Part shown: positions 44,269 to 54,349 of the stretch, one piece after another | Layout of the letters: every line of letters starts with the position of its first letter | How positions within the stretch are numbered: the stretch's first letter is position 1 | From: SCTD01 sp963781675 | GTDB lineage: Bacteria; Actinomycetota; Actinomycetes; Mycobacteriales; SCTD01 | DNA: 64,000 nucleotides | Assembly: GCA_963781675.1 (NCBI GenBank) | Contig: CAWAGF010000007.1 | Span: 124,001-188,000, forward strand | Reading direction: 5' to 3' | The notes under the pieces: generated by a model | What the model was told of the DNA's origin: nothing | Database searches by the model: none | What the model saw: the letters and a program-made list of their open reading frames with translations, nothing else | Made by a program: the position numbers and the translations under genes

Positions 44269-46524
44269 GTGCGCAGGTCCCTGTCCGTCACCCTCGTCCT
44301 CGCCTGCCTGGCCACGGTCGGCCTCGCGTCCGGAGCACCCGCGGCCCCGGCCGTCCCGACGGGGGGCCTGGAGTTCGCGGCCAGCCTGCCGGCCGACGTC
44401 CAGCGCGACCAGGGTGAGCCGGAGGTGTCGATCGACCCGGGCGGCAACGTCTACACCTGCGGGCCCTCCGGCTTCTCGAACATCGCCGACTACGCGGAGG
44501 TCTCGCGCGACGGCGGCGACCAGTTCCACCTGCTCGGCACGGCGCCCCGCGGCCAGATCTCCACGGCTGAGGGCGGCGGCGACTGCGGCCTGGCCTCCGC
44601 GCCGGTCAAGAACGAGCAGGGCCAGTACCAGTGGGCCTACACCGGGCTCGGCCCGCTCACGAACTTCAGCACCGGCACCTCGCCCGACACCGGCCAGACG
44701 CTGTACGGCAGCCCGATCAGCGAGTCCGTGCCCGGCGTCGACCGCCAGTGGCTGGTCTTCACCGACGCCAAGACCGTCTTCCTGAACTACAACCAGCTCG
44801 CCGCCGGCTTCGTCGTGCAGAAGTCCACCGACGGCGGCTACTCCTACGGCCCGCAGCAGGTCGTCACCACCGAGGGCGGCCGCATCGGCCCGATCCGCGC
44901 GATCCTCGACGGCGACCCGGCCAAGGCCGTCGTCTACTTCCCCTTCGACAGCGGGACGCTGGTCAAGCTCGCCGTCTCCACCGACGGCGGCGAGACCTTC
45001 GGCACCTGCACCGTCGGGGACGCCGAGGTCGACCCGACGGCCGGCTTCGTGGTCGCCGACCACGACAAGGCCGGCAACATCTTCGTGACGTACGGCGAGA
45101 AGGGCGAGGGGCGCGACAGCTACGTCATGCCGGTGCGCGCCGACAAGGTCGCGGGCTGCAAGGACGACGCGATGGTCGGCACCGGCCGCAAGATCCTGCT
45201 CAACCACGGCGACGTCGTCACGACCGTCATGCCGTGGGCCGTCGCCAGCGGCGAGGCCGGCCGCTTCGCCGTCGCCTACTACGGCAGCGACCAGGAGGGC
45301 GACCCCAACACCGGCGACTTCAAGGGCGCCTGGCACGTCTACGTGAGCATGGTGCTGGACGCCTTCGCAGCCGACCCCGAGGTGCTGCAGACGCGGGCGA
45401 CCGCCTTCCCGATGCACTACGACTCGATCTGCCTCAACGGCACGATCTGCGCCGCCGAGCTCGGGGACCGCACCCTCGTCGACTACTTCGCGATGGACCT
45501 CAACCCCGTCGACGGCCGGCTCAACATCGTCTACAACAACGCCGCCAAGAAGCCGGACGAGGCGATGGGCCACGTCGGGCTGCCCGTCACGACGGTGCAG
45601 ATGGCCGGCCCGAGCCTGCTCGGCGGGACGCTGAAGCCCAAGCGGGCGAGGGTCCGGCAGACGAGCTCGGACGGCGCGGGCGACGCGCTGTCGCCGTACG
45701 GCACGCTCTGCATCACGCCGCCGCAGGTGCCGTGCGCACCGCCCGGCACCGCGAACCAGGACGCCGCGGACTTCGTCGACGAGGGCGGCCCGGCCGTCGA
45801 GGTCGGCCCGGAGGTCGACCTGGAGAGCGGCGCGCCGGTGCCGGACGGCGGCTTCACCGTGACGATGCGGATCGCCGACCTGTCCACCGCGGCCAAGACC
45901 GCAGCCGCCACCTCCGGCGGGGGCACGTCGCTGATCTACCTGTTCCGCTGGACGAACGGCTACCAGCCGAGCGGCGCCACGGCGCGCTGGTCGCCGGTGA
46001 CCGGCTGGTCGTTCGCCTACGACGGCTACGAGACGGCCAGCACCGAGTCCGGGCAGGCCGACCCGACCGCGGAGAAGATCGTCGTCTACCCGGGGACCCT
46101 CGAGATCCCGGGGAAGGTGGACGAGGAGGCCGGCGTCATCCGGATGAGCGTGCCGCGCAACGTCCTCAAGACGCTCCAGGGCAGCGACGACAAGGGCCGC
46201 CCGCAGGAGGCCGCGGCGACCGTGGGCTCGCTGTTCCCGGACGCCGTGGCCTACTCGCTGGTCAACGTCGCGCCGGACGCCCGCGTGCAGTCCTACCTCT
46301 ACCCGATGGACAACGCGCCGGCGCTGGAGTTCCGGCTCGTGGCCGCGGGCAGCACCGGCCCGGTCACCGGCCCCGGCGGTCAGCCGGGCAGCGGTCCGGG
46401 CACCGGCGGCGGCTCGCCCACGACCGGGACCATCCCGACGACGGGCCTCGCGACCGGTGGCGCCCTGCTGGCCGTGGTGCTGCTGCTGGGCGCCGCGGTG
46501 GTGCGGCGGCGGGTGGCGCGCTAG
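44269..46524 (+). CDS. secreted sialidase/BNR-repeat-like surface protein with C-terminal membrane anchor
   Basis: 751 residues. Signal peptide (VTLVLACLATVGLASGAPAAP), then a beta-propeller-like region with Asp-box motifs STDGGYSYG and STDGGETFG and four or more looser repeats. The second half (about 490-690) is a separate beta domain. The end is Gly/Pro/Ser-rich with IPTTG, a hydrophobic helix and RRRVAR, resembling a sortase-type sorting signal with a non-canonical motif. GTG 44269 has GAGGAG upstream. Sialidase catalytic residues (RIP motif) are not evident, so the enzyme name is only by repeats. Stop shared as CTAG with the convergent asparaginase gene. Confidence 0.75.
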   Translation: MRRSLSVTLVLACLATVGLASGAPAAPAVPTGGLEFAASLPADVQRDQGEPEVSIDPGGNVYTCGPSGFSNIADYAEVSRDGGDQFHLLGTAPRGQISTAEGGGDCGLASAPVKNEQGQYQWAYTGLGPLTNFSTGTSPDTGQTLYGSPISESVPGVDRQWLVFTDAKTVFLNYNQLAAGFVVQKSTDGGYSYGPQQVVTTEGGRIGPIRAILDGDPAKAVVYFPFDSGTLVKLAVSTDGGETFGTCTVGDAEVDPTAGFVVADHDKAGNIFVTYGEKGEGRDSYVMPVRADKVAGCKDDAMVGTGRKILLNHGDVVTTVMPWAVASGEAGRFAVAYYGSDQEGDPNTGDFKGAWHVYVSMVLDAFAADPEVLQTRATAFPMHYDSICLNGTICAAELGDRTLVDYFAMDLNPVDGRLNIVYNNAAKKPDEAMGHVGLPVTTVQMAGPSLLGGTLKPKRARVRQTSSDGAGDALSPYGTLCITPPQVPCAPPGTANQDAADFVDEGGPAVEVGPEVDLESGAPVPDGGFTVTMRIADLSTAAKTAAATSGGGTSLIYLFRWTNGYQPSGATARWSPVTGWSFAYDGYETASTESGQADPTAEKIVVYPGTLEIPGKVDEEAGVIRMSVPRNVLKTLQGSDDKGRPQEAAATVGSLFPDAVAYSLVNVAPDARVQSYLYPMDNAPALEFRLVAAGSTGPVTGPGGQPGSGPGTGGGSPTTGTIPTTGLATGGALLAVVLLLGAAVVRRRVAR

Positions 46525-47465
46525 CGGCTGACGGCGACGCGCAGCTCGCCGACCGGCACGCCGCCGCCGAGCACCGGCGACGTGGCCAGCTCGTCGAGGA
46601 CGGGCTGCTCCACGCCGAGCGCACGCAGGGCGTGCACCAGTGCGGGCACGGCCGCGCGGGTGGCGCCGTCGAGCACCTTGACCGCGGCGGCGGAGCCGTC
46701 CGGCAGCGCGGCCGCGAAGACGCCCTCGGCGCCGTCCTTGGCGACCAGCCCGGGGATGCCGTCGATGAGCCGGCTGACCTCGCGGCCGGGGCCGCCGACC
46801 AGACCGGCGTGGGCGCGCATCGCACCAGCCGTGCGGGCACTGGTGCCGTCACCGGTGGCCAGCGCCGCGAACGCGCGCGCCAGACCGGTGAGCGTCAGCG
46901 CGTGCTGGGGCGCGCCGCAGCCGTCCACGGCGACGTGCGGCACCCGCTCGCCGGCCAGCCGCTCGATCGTCGCCGTCATCGCCTGCTGCACCGGGTGGTC
47001 TACCGCGAGGTAGCCCTCGACCGGCCAGCCGTTGGCGACGCAGGTGGCGAGCATCGCGGCGTGCTTGCCGGAGCAGTTCATCGTCAGCGGGCTCGCCTCG
47101 CCGCCGGTGCGCAGCAGCTGGTGCGCGGCCTCGACGTCCAGCGGGAGCAGGGGCGGGCAGCCGAGCGCCCGCTCGTCCAGGCCCGCGGCGGACAGCGTCC
47201 GGCGTACGACCTCGAGGTGCTCGGGCAGCCCGGAGTGCGAGGCGGTGGCCAGGGCGAGGCAGCCGTCGTCCGGCGGCTCCCAGCCGGCGTCGAGCAGGCC
47301 GACCGCCTGCAGCGGCTTGTTCGAGGAGCGCGGGAAGACCGCGCGCTCGACCTCGCCGGCCGCGAGCGCGGTGCTGCCGTCGGCGCGCAGGGCGACGGCG
47401 AGGACGCCGTGGGTGCTCTCGACGACGCCGGAGCGGACGAGCTCGACCAGGAGGGGGGCGCTCAC
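46521..47465 (-). CDS. asparaginase (AnsA/Rhizobium etli type II-like, thermolabile family)
   Basis: 314 residues of the family related to Rhizobium etli asparaginase, unrelated to the E. coli enzymes. Conserved: ESTHGVLAV, FPRSSNKPLQAVGLL (SxxK serine/lysine), TASHSGLPEHLE, MNCSGKHAAML, VDGCGAPQHALTL. GTG 47465 overlaps the rsiG stop as GTGA. Pairing with rsiG is common in actinobacteria but has no known meaning. Confidence 0.9.
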   Translation of the reverse strand: MSAPLLVELVRSGVVESTHGVLAVALRADGSTALAAGEVERAVFPRSSNKPLQAVGLLDAGWEPPDDGCLALATASHSGLPEHLEVVRRTLSAAGLDERALGCPPLLPLDVEAAHQLLRTGGEASPLTMNCSGKHAAMLATCVANGWPVEGYLAVDHPVQQAMTATIERLAGERVPHVAVDGCGAPQHALTLTGLARAFAALATGDGTSARTAGAMRAHAGLVGGPGREVSRLIDGIPGLVAKDGAEGVFAAALPDGSAAAVKVLDGATRAAVPALVHALRALGVEQPVLDELATSPVLGGGVPVGELRVAVSR

Positions 47466-48028
47466 CCGGCGGCGGGCGGCTGCTCGCTCAGCAGCGCGTC
47501 GACGTCGGCCTCGCCGTCGCGGTAGCGGCGGGTGATCTCCGCGCTGCACGCGTCCATGGCCTGCTGCACCTGACGGCGCTTGGCGGAGATGCCCTGCTCC
47601 TCCTCGGAGAGGGTGCGCATCGCGTGGGCGAGCTCGTCGGTGGAGCGGGCGGAGACGTCGGACAGGCCGACGTTCGCGACCAGCGCCTCGACGTAGCGGC
47701 GGTGGCTGTCGGCGCGCGACGGCTCGACGGTCGTGTGCCGGCCGAGCCCGCGGGCGGGGCCGCGCGGCTCGTCGGCCAGGATCGCGGCCAGGCCGTCGAC
47801 GAGGGTGCCGCTGGTCGTGCCGTCACGGCGGTTGAGCTCGGCGCGCAGGATGTCCAGTCGCCCCTGGATCATGCGGCGGAGGTACGAGAGGTCGACCTCC
47901 TCCTGCTCGGCCTCGGTGCGCAGCTCGCGCACCTCGGACAGCGGCAGGTCCCGCAGGCCCTCGAGGAAGTCCTCGGCCAGGACACGGTCGATGCGCCGGT
48001 TGCCTCCCACGGTCGGCTCGACGCTCAC
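47462..48028 (-). CDS. rsiG: RsiG-type c-di-GMP-binding anti-sigma factor
   Basis: 188 residues, mostly helical. Both c-di-GMP signatures of RsiG, E(x3)S(x2)R(x3)Q(x3)D, are intact: E44-S48-R51-Q55-D59 and E144-S148-R151-Q155-D159, exactly 100 residues apart. In Streptomyces RsiG holds the sporulation sigma factor WhiG in an inactive complex when loaded with two intercalated c-di-GMP molecules. WhiG itself is not in the window. GTG 48028 has GGAG upstream. Confidence 0.93.
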   Translation of the reverse strand: MSVEPTVGGNRRIDRVLAEDFLEGLRDLPLSEVRELRTEAEQEEVDLSYLRRMIQGRLDILRAELNRRDGTTSGTLVDGLAAILADEPRGPARGLGRHTTVEPSRADSHRRYVEALVANVGLSDVSARSTDELAHAMRTLSEEEQGISAKRRQVQQAMDACSAEITRRYRDGEADVDALLSEQPPAAG

Positions 48029-48125
48029 GGACTGCTCCTTCGGGTGGTTCGAGGGCGTGTACAGGGCCCATCGTGGCAGATGGCGGAGGCGCGCGGAGCG
48101 CTCCGGGAAGGTTGACCCGTACGGC

Positions 48126-48153
48126 TCAACGTGGAGCCCCTCGCTGCCGATGG
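48126..48153 (+). promoter_or_regulatory. candidate WhiG/sigma-28-like promoter
   Basis: TCAA (48126-48129), 16 bases, GCCGATGG (48146-48153), against the flagellar/WhiG consensus TAAA-N15-GCCGATAA. It lies between the divergent rsiG and DUF4388 genes, 62 nt before the latter. Weak by itself; the location beside rsiG raises its interest. Confidence 0.3.
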
Positions 48154-48215
48154 TCGGAGGGTGCGGTGCCGGACGGCGCCGTGCTCAGCCGGGGGGCGTG
48201 GAAGGAGGCCGGAAC

Positions 48216-50804
48216 GTGCTCAAGGGCGATCTGGCCACCACCCCCCTGCCCGAGGTGCTGCGACAGCTCGCGGACGGCGCGGCGACCGGCTGCCTGAACG
48301 TCCTCGACGGCGCCGGCGAGACCGCCAAGGTCTACCTGCGCGGCGGCCGCGTCTACGCCGTCATCGCCCCGGGCAAGCGCCCCCAGCTCGGCGCCCGGCT
48401 CGTCTCCTCCGGCGCCCTCGGCCCCGAGGCGCTCGCCGAGGCGCTCGAGGCCCAGCGCACCGAGCTGCAGGGCTGGCGGCTGGGCGAGCTGCTCGTCCAC
48501 CTCGGCTACGTCGACCAGCCGGTCGTCGAGGACTTCGTCAACGAGCAGGTCCGCGCGTCGCTGTCCGACCTGCTGCCGTGGCGGCACGCGACGTGGAAGT
48601 TCCGCGTCAACGAGCGCACCCGCGAGGACGTCGCCCCGCCCGTCCCCGTCGACGAGCTGCTCGCCGAGATCGACGCGCGCCTGGACGAGCAGGCCGAGTG
48701 GTTCGGCGACCCCGAGGCCGTCCCGCTGCTGTCGGCGGCCGACACCGCCAACGCCGAGACCGAGATCGACGCCGACGCCTGGTCGCTGCTGTGCAAGGTC
48801 GACGGCGTACGCACCATCACCGAGCTGGCCCGCGAGTGCGGCTTCACGCTGTACGAGGCCGGGCGCGTCGTGTCCACCCTCGTCGGCGCCGGCCTGCTCG
48901 AGCTCGAGGAGCCCGAGGAGGTCGTCGACGCCGCCGCGTTCCTCGCCGAGGCGGCTGCCGCGCCCGCGGACCTCGCCCCCGCCGACGTCGCCTCCCGGCT
49001 GGCCTCCGCGCTGTCCGCACCCCCGGTCCCGTCGCAGCGCTCGACCCCCACGCGCGCCCTGCCGACCGCCCCTGAGGGCGACCAGGTCGACGGCTCCATC
49101 TCCCGGGTCTCCGAGGCGCTCGCCGCGCTGCTCGGTCCGGCCACCGCCTCCGACGACGTCTTCAGCGCGCCGACGCACCGGCCCTCCGCCGCACCGCCGC
49201 CCCCGCCCGTCGACCCGAGGAAGGTCGAGCGCGACCGGCTGGCGGCGCAGCGGCGGGCTGCGGACGCCGAGGAGCTGGCGCTCGCGCAGGCCGAGCTCGA
49301 AGCGGCCCGGGCGGCGTCCGAGGCGGCGTCCGAGGCGTCGTTCGCCGCGGAGCACGGCGAGGACCACGTGGCCGAGGTCGTGGACCTGCAGTCGGTACGA
49401 GCGGCCGCGGCGGCCGAGGAGGCGCGGCTGGCTGAGCAGGCTGCGGCTGCTGCTGAGGAGGCGCGGCTCGCCGCTGAGGCCGAGGCCGCTGAGGAAGCGC
49501 GGCTCGCCGAGGAAGCGCGACTCGCCGAGGAAGCGCGCGTCGCCGAGGAAACGCGCCTCGCTGAGGAGGCCGCTGCCGCTGAGGCCGCACGCGTCGAGGA
49601 GGAGGCGAGGCTCGCAGCCGAGGCCGAGGCCGCCGAGCAGGCACGGCTCGCTGAGGAAGCGCAGCTGGCCGAGGAGGCCCGCCAGGCTGAGGAGGCCGCT
49701 GCCGCCGAGGCCGCGCGCGCCGAGGAGGAGGAGGCCCGGCTCGCCGCCGAGGCCGAGGCCGCCGAGCAGGCGCGGCTCGCTGAGGAAGCGCAGCTGGCCG
49801 AAGAGGCCCGCCAGGCTGAGGAGGCCGCTGCCGCCGAGGCCGCGCGCGCCGAGGAGGAGGAGGCCCGGCTCGCCGCCGAGGCCGAGGCCGCCGAGCAGGC
49901 GCGGCTCGCTGAGGAAGCGCAGCTGGCCGAAGAGGCCCGCCAGGCTGAGGAGGCGCTGCCGCTGAGGCGGCACGGGTCGAGGAGGAGGCACGGCTCGCCG
50001 CCGAAGCCGAAGCCGCCGAGCAGGCACGACTCGCTGAGGAAGCCGCCGCTGCCGAGGCCGAGGCCGCCGAGCAGGCACGCCAGGCTGAAGAGGCCGCTGG
50101 AGGCCGCCCGGCTCGGAGGAGGAGGCACGGCTCGTCGCCGAAGCCGAAGCCGCCGAGCAGGCGCGGCTCGCTGAGGAAGCGCAGCTGGCCGAAGAGGCCC
50201 GCCAGGCTGAGGAGGCTGCTGCCGCTGAGGCGGCACGTGTCGAGGAGGAGGCACGGCTCGCCGCCGAGGCCCGAGGCCGAGGAAGCCGCAGCCGAGCAGG
50301 CCGAGGAAGCCGCTGCCGCCGAGGCCGCGCGGCCGCCGAGGAGAGAGGCACGGCTCGCCGCACGAGGCCGAGGCCGAGGCCGCCCGCCTCGAGCAGGAGC
50401 GCGCCGAGCAGGAGCGCCTCGACGAGGAGGCGCGCGCGCAGCAGGCCGCCGCCGACCTGGCCGCCTCCGAGTTCGCGGCCCTCACCGCCGGCTTCGACGA
50501 CGCCCCGCTGCCCCCCGTCGACCACGAGACGCAGGCCGCCGCCTTCGCCGAGCTGTCGGCCTCTGCCGCGGTCGCCGTCGCGGAGCCCGTCCAGGCGCCC
50601 GCGCCGGTCGTGGAGCTCGACGACCAGCCGATGCCCTCGTACCACCAGGACACCGACACCGCCGCCCTGCTGCGCGAGCTCAGCTCGCTGGGCCTCGACG
50701 ACGACCCGCCGCCGCCCCCGCCGACGCGCCCGGCCCGCCCGCCGGCACCGCGCCCGGCCGCCGCTCCTGCGAAGAAGAAGAAGGGCCTGTTCGGCCGCGG
50801 CTGA
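48216..50804 (+). pseudogene. DUF4388 (PATAN) protein with long repeat coiled coil; frame broken within repeats
   Basis: GTG 48216 (AGGAGG upstream). Residues about 1-140 are a PATAN/DUF4388 domain (LKGDLATTPLPEVLRQLADG, GGRVYAVIAPG), about 185-235 a winged-helix-like module (SLLCKVDGVRTITELARECG), and then a charged Glu/Ala/Arg coiled coil of 129-bp tandem repeats. At least five indels between about 49955 and 50370 shift the frame. The original frame resumes near 50380 and ends with a Pro-rich segment and KKKKGLFGRG at 50804. PATAN proteins often work in polarity or gliding regulation. A cytoskeletal scaffold beside rsiG is plausible but inferred. Confidence 0.75.
49597..49980 (+). repeat. 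129-bp tandem repeats encoding a 43-residue coiled-coil unit
   Basis: About three near-identical copies (starting near 49597, 49726 and 49855), each encoding EEARLAAEAEAAEQ-type helix. Degenerate, indel-bearing copies continue to about 50370. Identity is high enough for slippage or collapse during assembly. Confidence 0.8.
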
Positions 50805-50854
50805 CCGCGGGTCGCCGCTTCCCGGTCGCTCGGACCACCAGGAGGGCCCTGATC

Positions 50855-52992
50855 ATGGGCGCAGCGACCGGGAAGGCCGGGTCTCGGGGCGCAGCGACGG
50901 GAGGCGGGTCGGACGAGACGGCGCAGGCTGAGCAGGACGAGACGGCGCAGGCCGAGCAGGACGAAACGCCGCGCACCGGCGCGGCGCCGTGGTCCCATGG
51001 GCGCGTGCTCCGCCGGCCCCTCGCGATGGTGCTGTCCGCGGTCGCGGCAGCCGCGGGAGCGCTCGTGGCCACCCCCGCCGAGGCCACGCCCGCCACGGTC
51101 GTCCTGACCCTCCGCGCGTCGTCGCCCGCCGCGCTGCAGCAGGCCGCCGCACGACCGCCGCAGGACGCCGCCGACCGCACCGAGCGCGCCCGCCTGCTGG
51201 CCCCCACCGCCCGGCGCGGCGTCGAGCGGTGGCTCACCGACCACGGCTTCACCGTCGAGAGCGCGACCACCTGGACGGTCACCGCACGCGGCCCGGCCCA
51301 CCTGCTGACCCGGCGGCTGCCACCCGCTCTGCGGCCGAGCGTCCTGTCGGTGGTGCGCGACGCCGCCGGCACGATGCGCCCCCGCACGGTGCCGGTCGGC
51401 TACGCCCCGGAGGACCTGCGCGCGGCGTACGCCAGCGCCGGCCGGCGGCAGCGGCACCACGGTCGCGACCATCCAGTTCTCGGGCTGGCAGCCGAGCGAC
51501 GCGCAGGTGTTCGCCCGCGCCGCCGGGATCCCGCTGTCGCCCGGCCAGATCACGACGGTGCCCGTCGCCGGCGCCCGTACCGAGCGCTCCGACGGCGCGG
51601 GCGGCGACCTCGAGGTGGCGCTCGACGTGCAGGCCGTGCTCGGTGCCGCACCCGACGCGCGGCAGCTGGTCTACGTCGCCCCGAACACCACCAGCGGGGC
51701 CATCGCCGTGTACGACGCGGTCGCGAGCGCGGCCGAGCGCTCCACCTTGACGGCCGTCAGCATCTCCTGGGGCGCCTGCGAGCAGGAGACGGCGCCGCAG
51801 CTCGTGCAGGCCCTCGAGCAGAGCCTGGCGCGCATGGTCGCCGCCGGGGCGACGGTCTTCGCCGCCTCGGGGGACGCAGGGCGCGTACGGCTGCGCCACC
51901 GAGCAGGCGCCGGACCCGCGGCTCGCGGTCGACTACCCGGCCTCGAGCCCGTCGGTGCTCGCGGTCGGCGGGACGACCCTGCTCCGCGACGGCGCCGGCT
52001 GGTCGGAGGCCGCCTGGTCCGACCGGCGCACCTCCGGCCCCGGCTACGCCGGCAGCGGGACCGGCGGCGGCCTGTCGACGCTGTTCCCGCGCCCGGTGTG
52101 GCAGGCAGGCCGCGGGAGGCGTGCGGTGCCCTGATCTCGCCGCCGTGGCCGACGCGTCGCACCGGCTTCGGCGTGTACGGCCCGGACGACAGCGGCCGGC
52201 GCAGCTGGCAGACGGCAGGCGGGACGAGCGGGTCCGCTCCGCTGCTGGCCGGTCAGCTGGCCAGCGCCGTCAGCGGTCTCGGCCGCAGCCTCGGGTTCGG
52301 CCGGGTGCACGTGCCGCTGTACGCCGCGGCCCGCGACGGCGTCGGCCTGCGCGACGTGGTGGAGGGCGACGGCCTGCGCCACCAGGCCGGCCCGGGCTAC
52401 GACCTCGCGACCGGCCTCGGCAGCCCGCAGTGGTCGGCACTCGCGCCGCGCCTGGCCGCCCCCGCGCTCACGGCACCCGCTGCCACCACCGGCGGCGCGG
52501 TGGCCGTCGCGCCGTACGCCCCGGGCTCCCGCACGGCCCGCTACGGACTGGCCGAGACCGCAGAGGCTGCCTGCGCCGCGGCGGCCGCGCGCGCCGCCGA
52601 CCTCGCTGACGCTCGGGACGGCCCGGACCGGACGACCGCAGCCGTGCTGGCGGTGCGTCGAGGGCGGCGCCTGCCGTACGGCGAGCGCGCCGCTCGTGCT
52701 CGACCGCACGCCGCCGGGCGCCGGCGCGACGCTCGGCCGCAGCGCCCGGACCAGGCGTGCTCGCGCTCGCCTGGGGCGGGAGCGACCCGGCGCCGGCAGC
52801 GGCGTGGCGCAGGTGGCCTGGCGGCTCCGGCGCACCGACAGCGGCGAGGTGGTCGCCGCCGGGACCGGCAGCCGCGGTCGGGAGCGCGCTGCGCAGCGTG
52901 CGGCGCGGCGTGGCGTACCAGCTCGAGGTCGAGGCGACGGACGCCGTCGGCCTCCGCAGCGGGACGGCCTCAGCGGCGCCGTCAGCGGCTGA
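50855..52992 (+). pseudogene. S53 sedolisin-type serine-carboxyl protease (pro-kumamolisin), frameshifted
   Basis: The pieces give a signal peptide (LAMVLSAVAAAAGALVATPAEA), an S53 activation propeptide (to about 51430), a catalytic domain with GGDLEVALDVQ (Glu and Asp of the SED triad) and GGTSGSAPLLAG (Ser), then a C-terminal region with Fn3-like segments. Frame breaks reconstructed near 51443, 51887, 52106 and 52163 (one extra base each), and more after 52680. ATG 50855 has AGGAGGG, but GTG 51005 better places the signal peptide. Secreted acid-type endopeptidase if repaired. Confidence 0.8.
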
Positions 52993-53942
52993 AGCGCAGC
53001 AGGCCCGCGCGGGCGGCAGCGGCCTCCCGCGCGGGCGGAGACCGGCGCCTCGAAGGCCGGCTCCGGGTCGATCGCCGCAGCGACCGCGCCGGCGGTCAGC
53101 GCGGCGTCGTCGGGCACCTGCCGCTTGACCAGCGCGAGCGCGATCGGGCCGAGCTCGTGGTGCCGGACGGCCGTGCCGACCCGGCCGACGTCCCGGCCGT
53201 CGAGCTGGACGGCGTCGCCCGTGGCGGGCAGCTCGCTGTCGGAGCCGTCGAGGTGCAGCAGCACCAGCCGTCGAGGGGGCCGGCCCAGGTTGTGGACGCG
53301 CGCGACGGTCTCCTGCCCGCGGTAGCAGCCCTTGTCCAGGTGGACCGCGTCGTCGAGCCAGCCGACCTCGTGCGGGATCGTCCGGTGGTCGGTGTCCAGC
53401 CCGAGGCGCGGCCGTCGGGCGGCGACGCGCAGCGCCTCGAACGCCATGCACCCCGGCGAGCGGCCCGTCGTAGGCCGCCGAGCTCGGCGCGCGGCACCAG
53501 CCGCGGCTCCGGGTCGGCGACGACGGCGTACGGTCGCGGTGACGTCGTCGACCTCGACGCGCAGCATGAACTGCATCCGGCTGCAGGAACTCGACCAGCG
53601 CGTCGGCGGTGCCGGGCTCGACGTGGGCGAGGACCGCCTCGCCGTCGTCGACGAGCTGCAGGTGGTGCTCGACGTGGCCCTGCGGCGACAGCACGAGCGC
53701 CTGCGTCGGCACGGCCGGGCTGCAGAGCCCGGTGAGGTGCTGGGCGGTAGGCTGTGCAGCCAGCTCAGCCGGTCCGGCCCGCTGACCGGAGGACCGGCGC
53801 GGTGCGACAGGTCGACCAGGGCAGCCTCGGTCCCGTGCGTCCTCCAGGCGGCGCTGCTCGGCGTACGGGTCGCCGTAGTGGCGCGGCGACGCCCGGCGTC
53901 GGGCGGGTCGGCGGGGACGGCTCCGGGGCGCGCGAGGGTCAT
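52982..53942 (-). pseudogene. ygfZ: folate-binding protein YgfZ (GcvT-like), frameshifted
   Basis: Reassembled frames give the complete protein: N-terminus ending DLSHRA then SGPDRLSWLHSL, middle with LVDDGEAVLAHVEPG, and the YgfZ signature DKGCYRGQETVARVHNLG, finishing AARAGLLRFSR at the TGA 52982-52984. It uses folate to help iron-sulfur cluster assembly. ATG 53942 is the start. At least four indels lie between 53020 and 53830. It faces the S53 gene and overlaps its 3' end by about 11 bp. Confidence 0.85.
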
Positions 53943-53989
53943 GACCGCGAGATGCAAGGGCGGGTGCCCGCACCGTGTTCCCGGACGCA

Positions 53990-54023
53990 CCGCGGCCCCT
54001 CCCGAGAGGACGAGGGGCCGCGG
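53990..54023 (-). terminator. 12-bp stem terminator
   Basis: CCGCGGCCCCTC (53990-54001) pairs with 54012-54023 around a 10-base loop. It would end transcription from the large secreted-protein gene on the minus strand before ygfZ. Confidence 0.65.
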
Positions 54024-54349
54024 CAGACGTGCTGGGTCGAGCAGAGGGCTGGCAGAGCGGGCTCGTCGCCCGCGCGGGCTGCCGGACGAGGACGGCCGCG
54101 GCGAGCCGGGGGCCGCCGGGTGGTGCGGCCCCGGCGGTCGTCGGGCCGTGGTGCTCGGCGCCGAGGTGGCACGGCGCTGCTGCTGGGGCGCGGGCTGGTG
54201 CTGGCGGCCGGGCTCCCGGAGGCGCTCGGCGACGTGCTGCCCGCGGGCAGGAGGTGGAGCAGCCCGGGCGTGCAGGTCGGCGAGGCGCGCGACTCCGTGA
54301 CACGGCGACTGGGCTGGCCGAGCCGCTCGGCGCCGGGGCGGCACCGGCC
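54024..54349. other. unresolved stretch downstream of the large secreted protein
   Basis: No frame gives a convincing product. On the minus strand one frame is Ser/Pro/Thr-rich, like a wall-spanning linker, and could be the continuing C-terminal tail after VVGYLTAG. Indels here prevent a decision. No RNA gene or promoter recognised. Confidence 0.4.

Noticed and set aside
49597..50370. Regular repeats resembling a CRISPR array
   Set aside because: The 129-bp repeats are coding, in phase with a Glu/Ala coiled coil, have no unique spacers, and no cas genes are nearby.
53943..54349. Plus-strand 127-codon frame opposite the secreted protein tail
   Set aside because: No motif, Arg/Ala/Gly-dominated, no ribosome site; treated as antisense noise.
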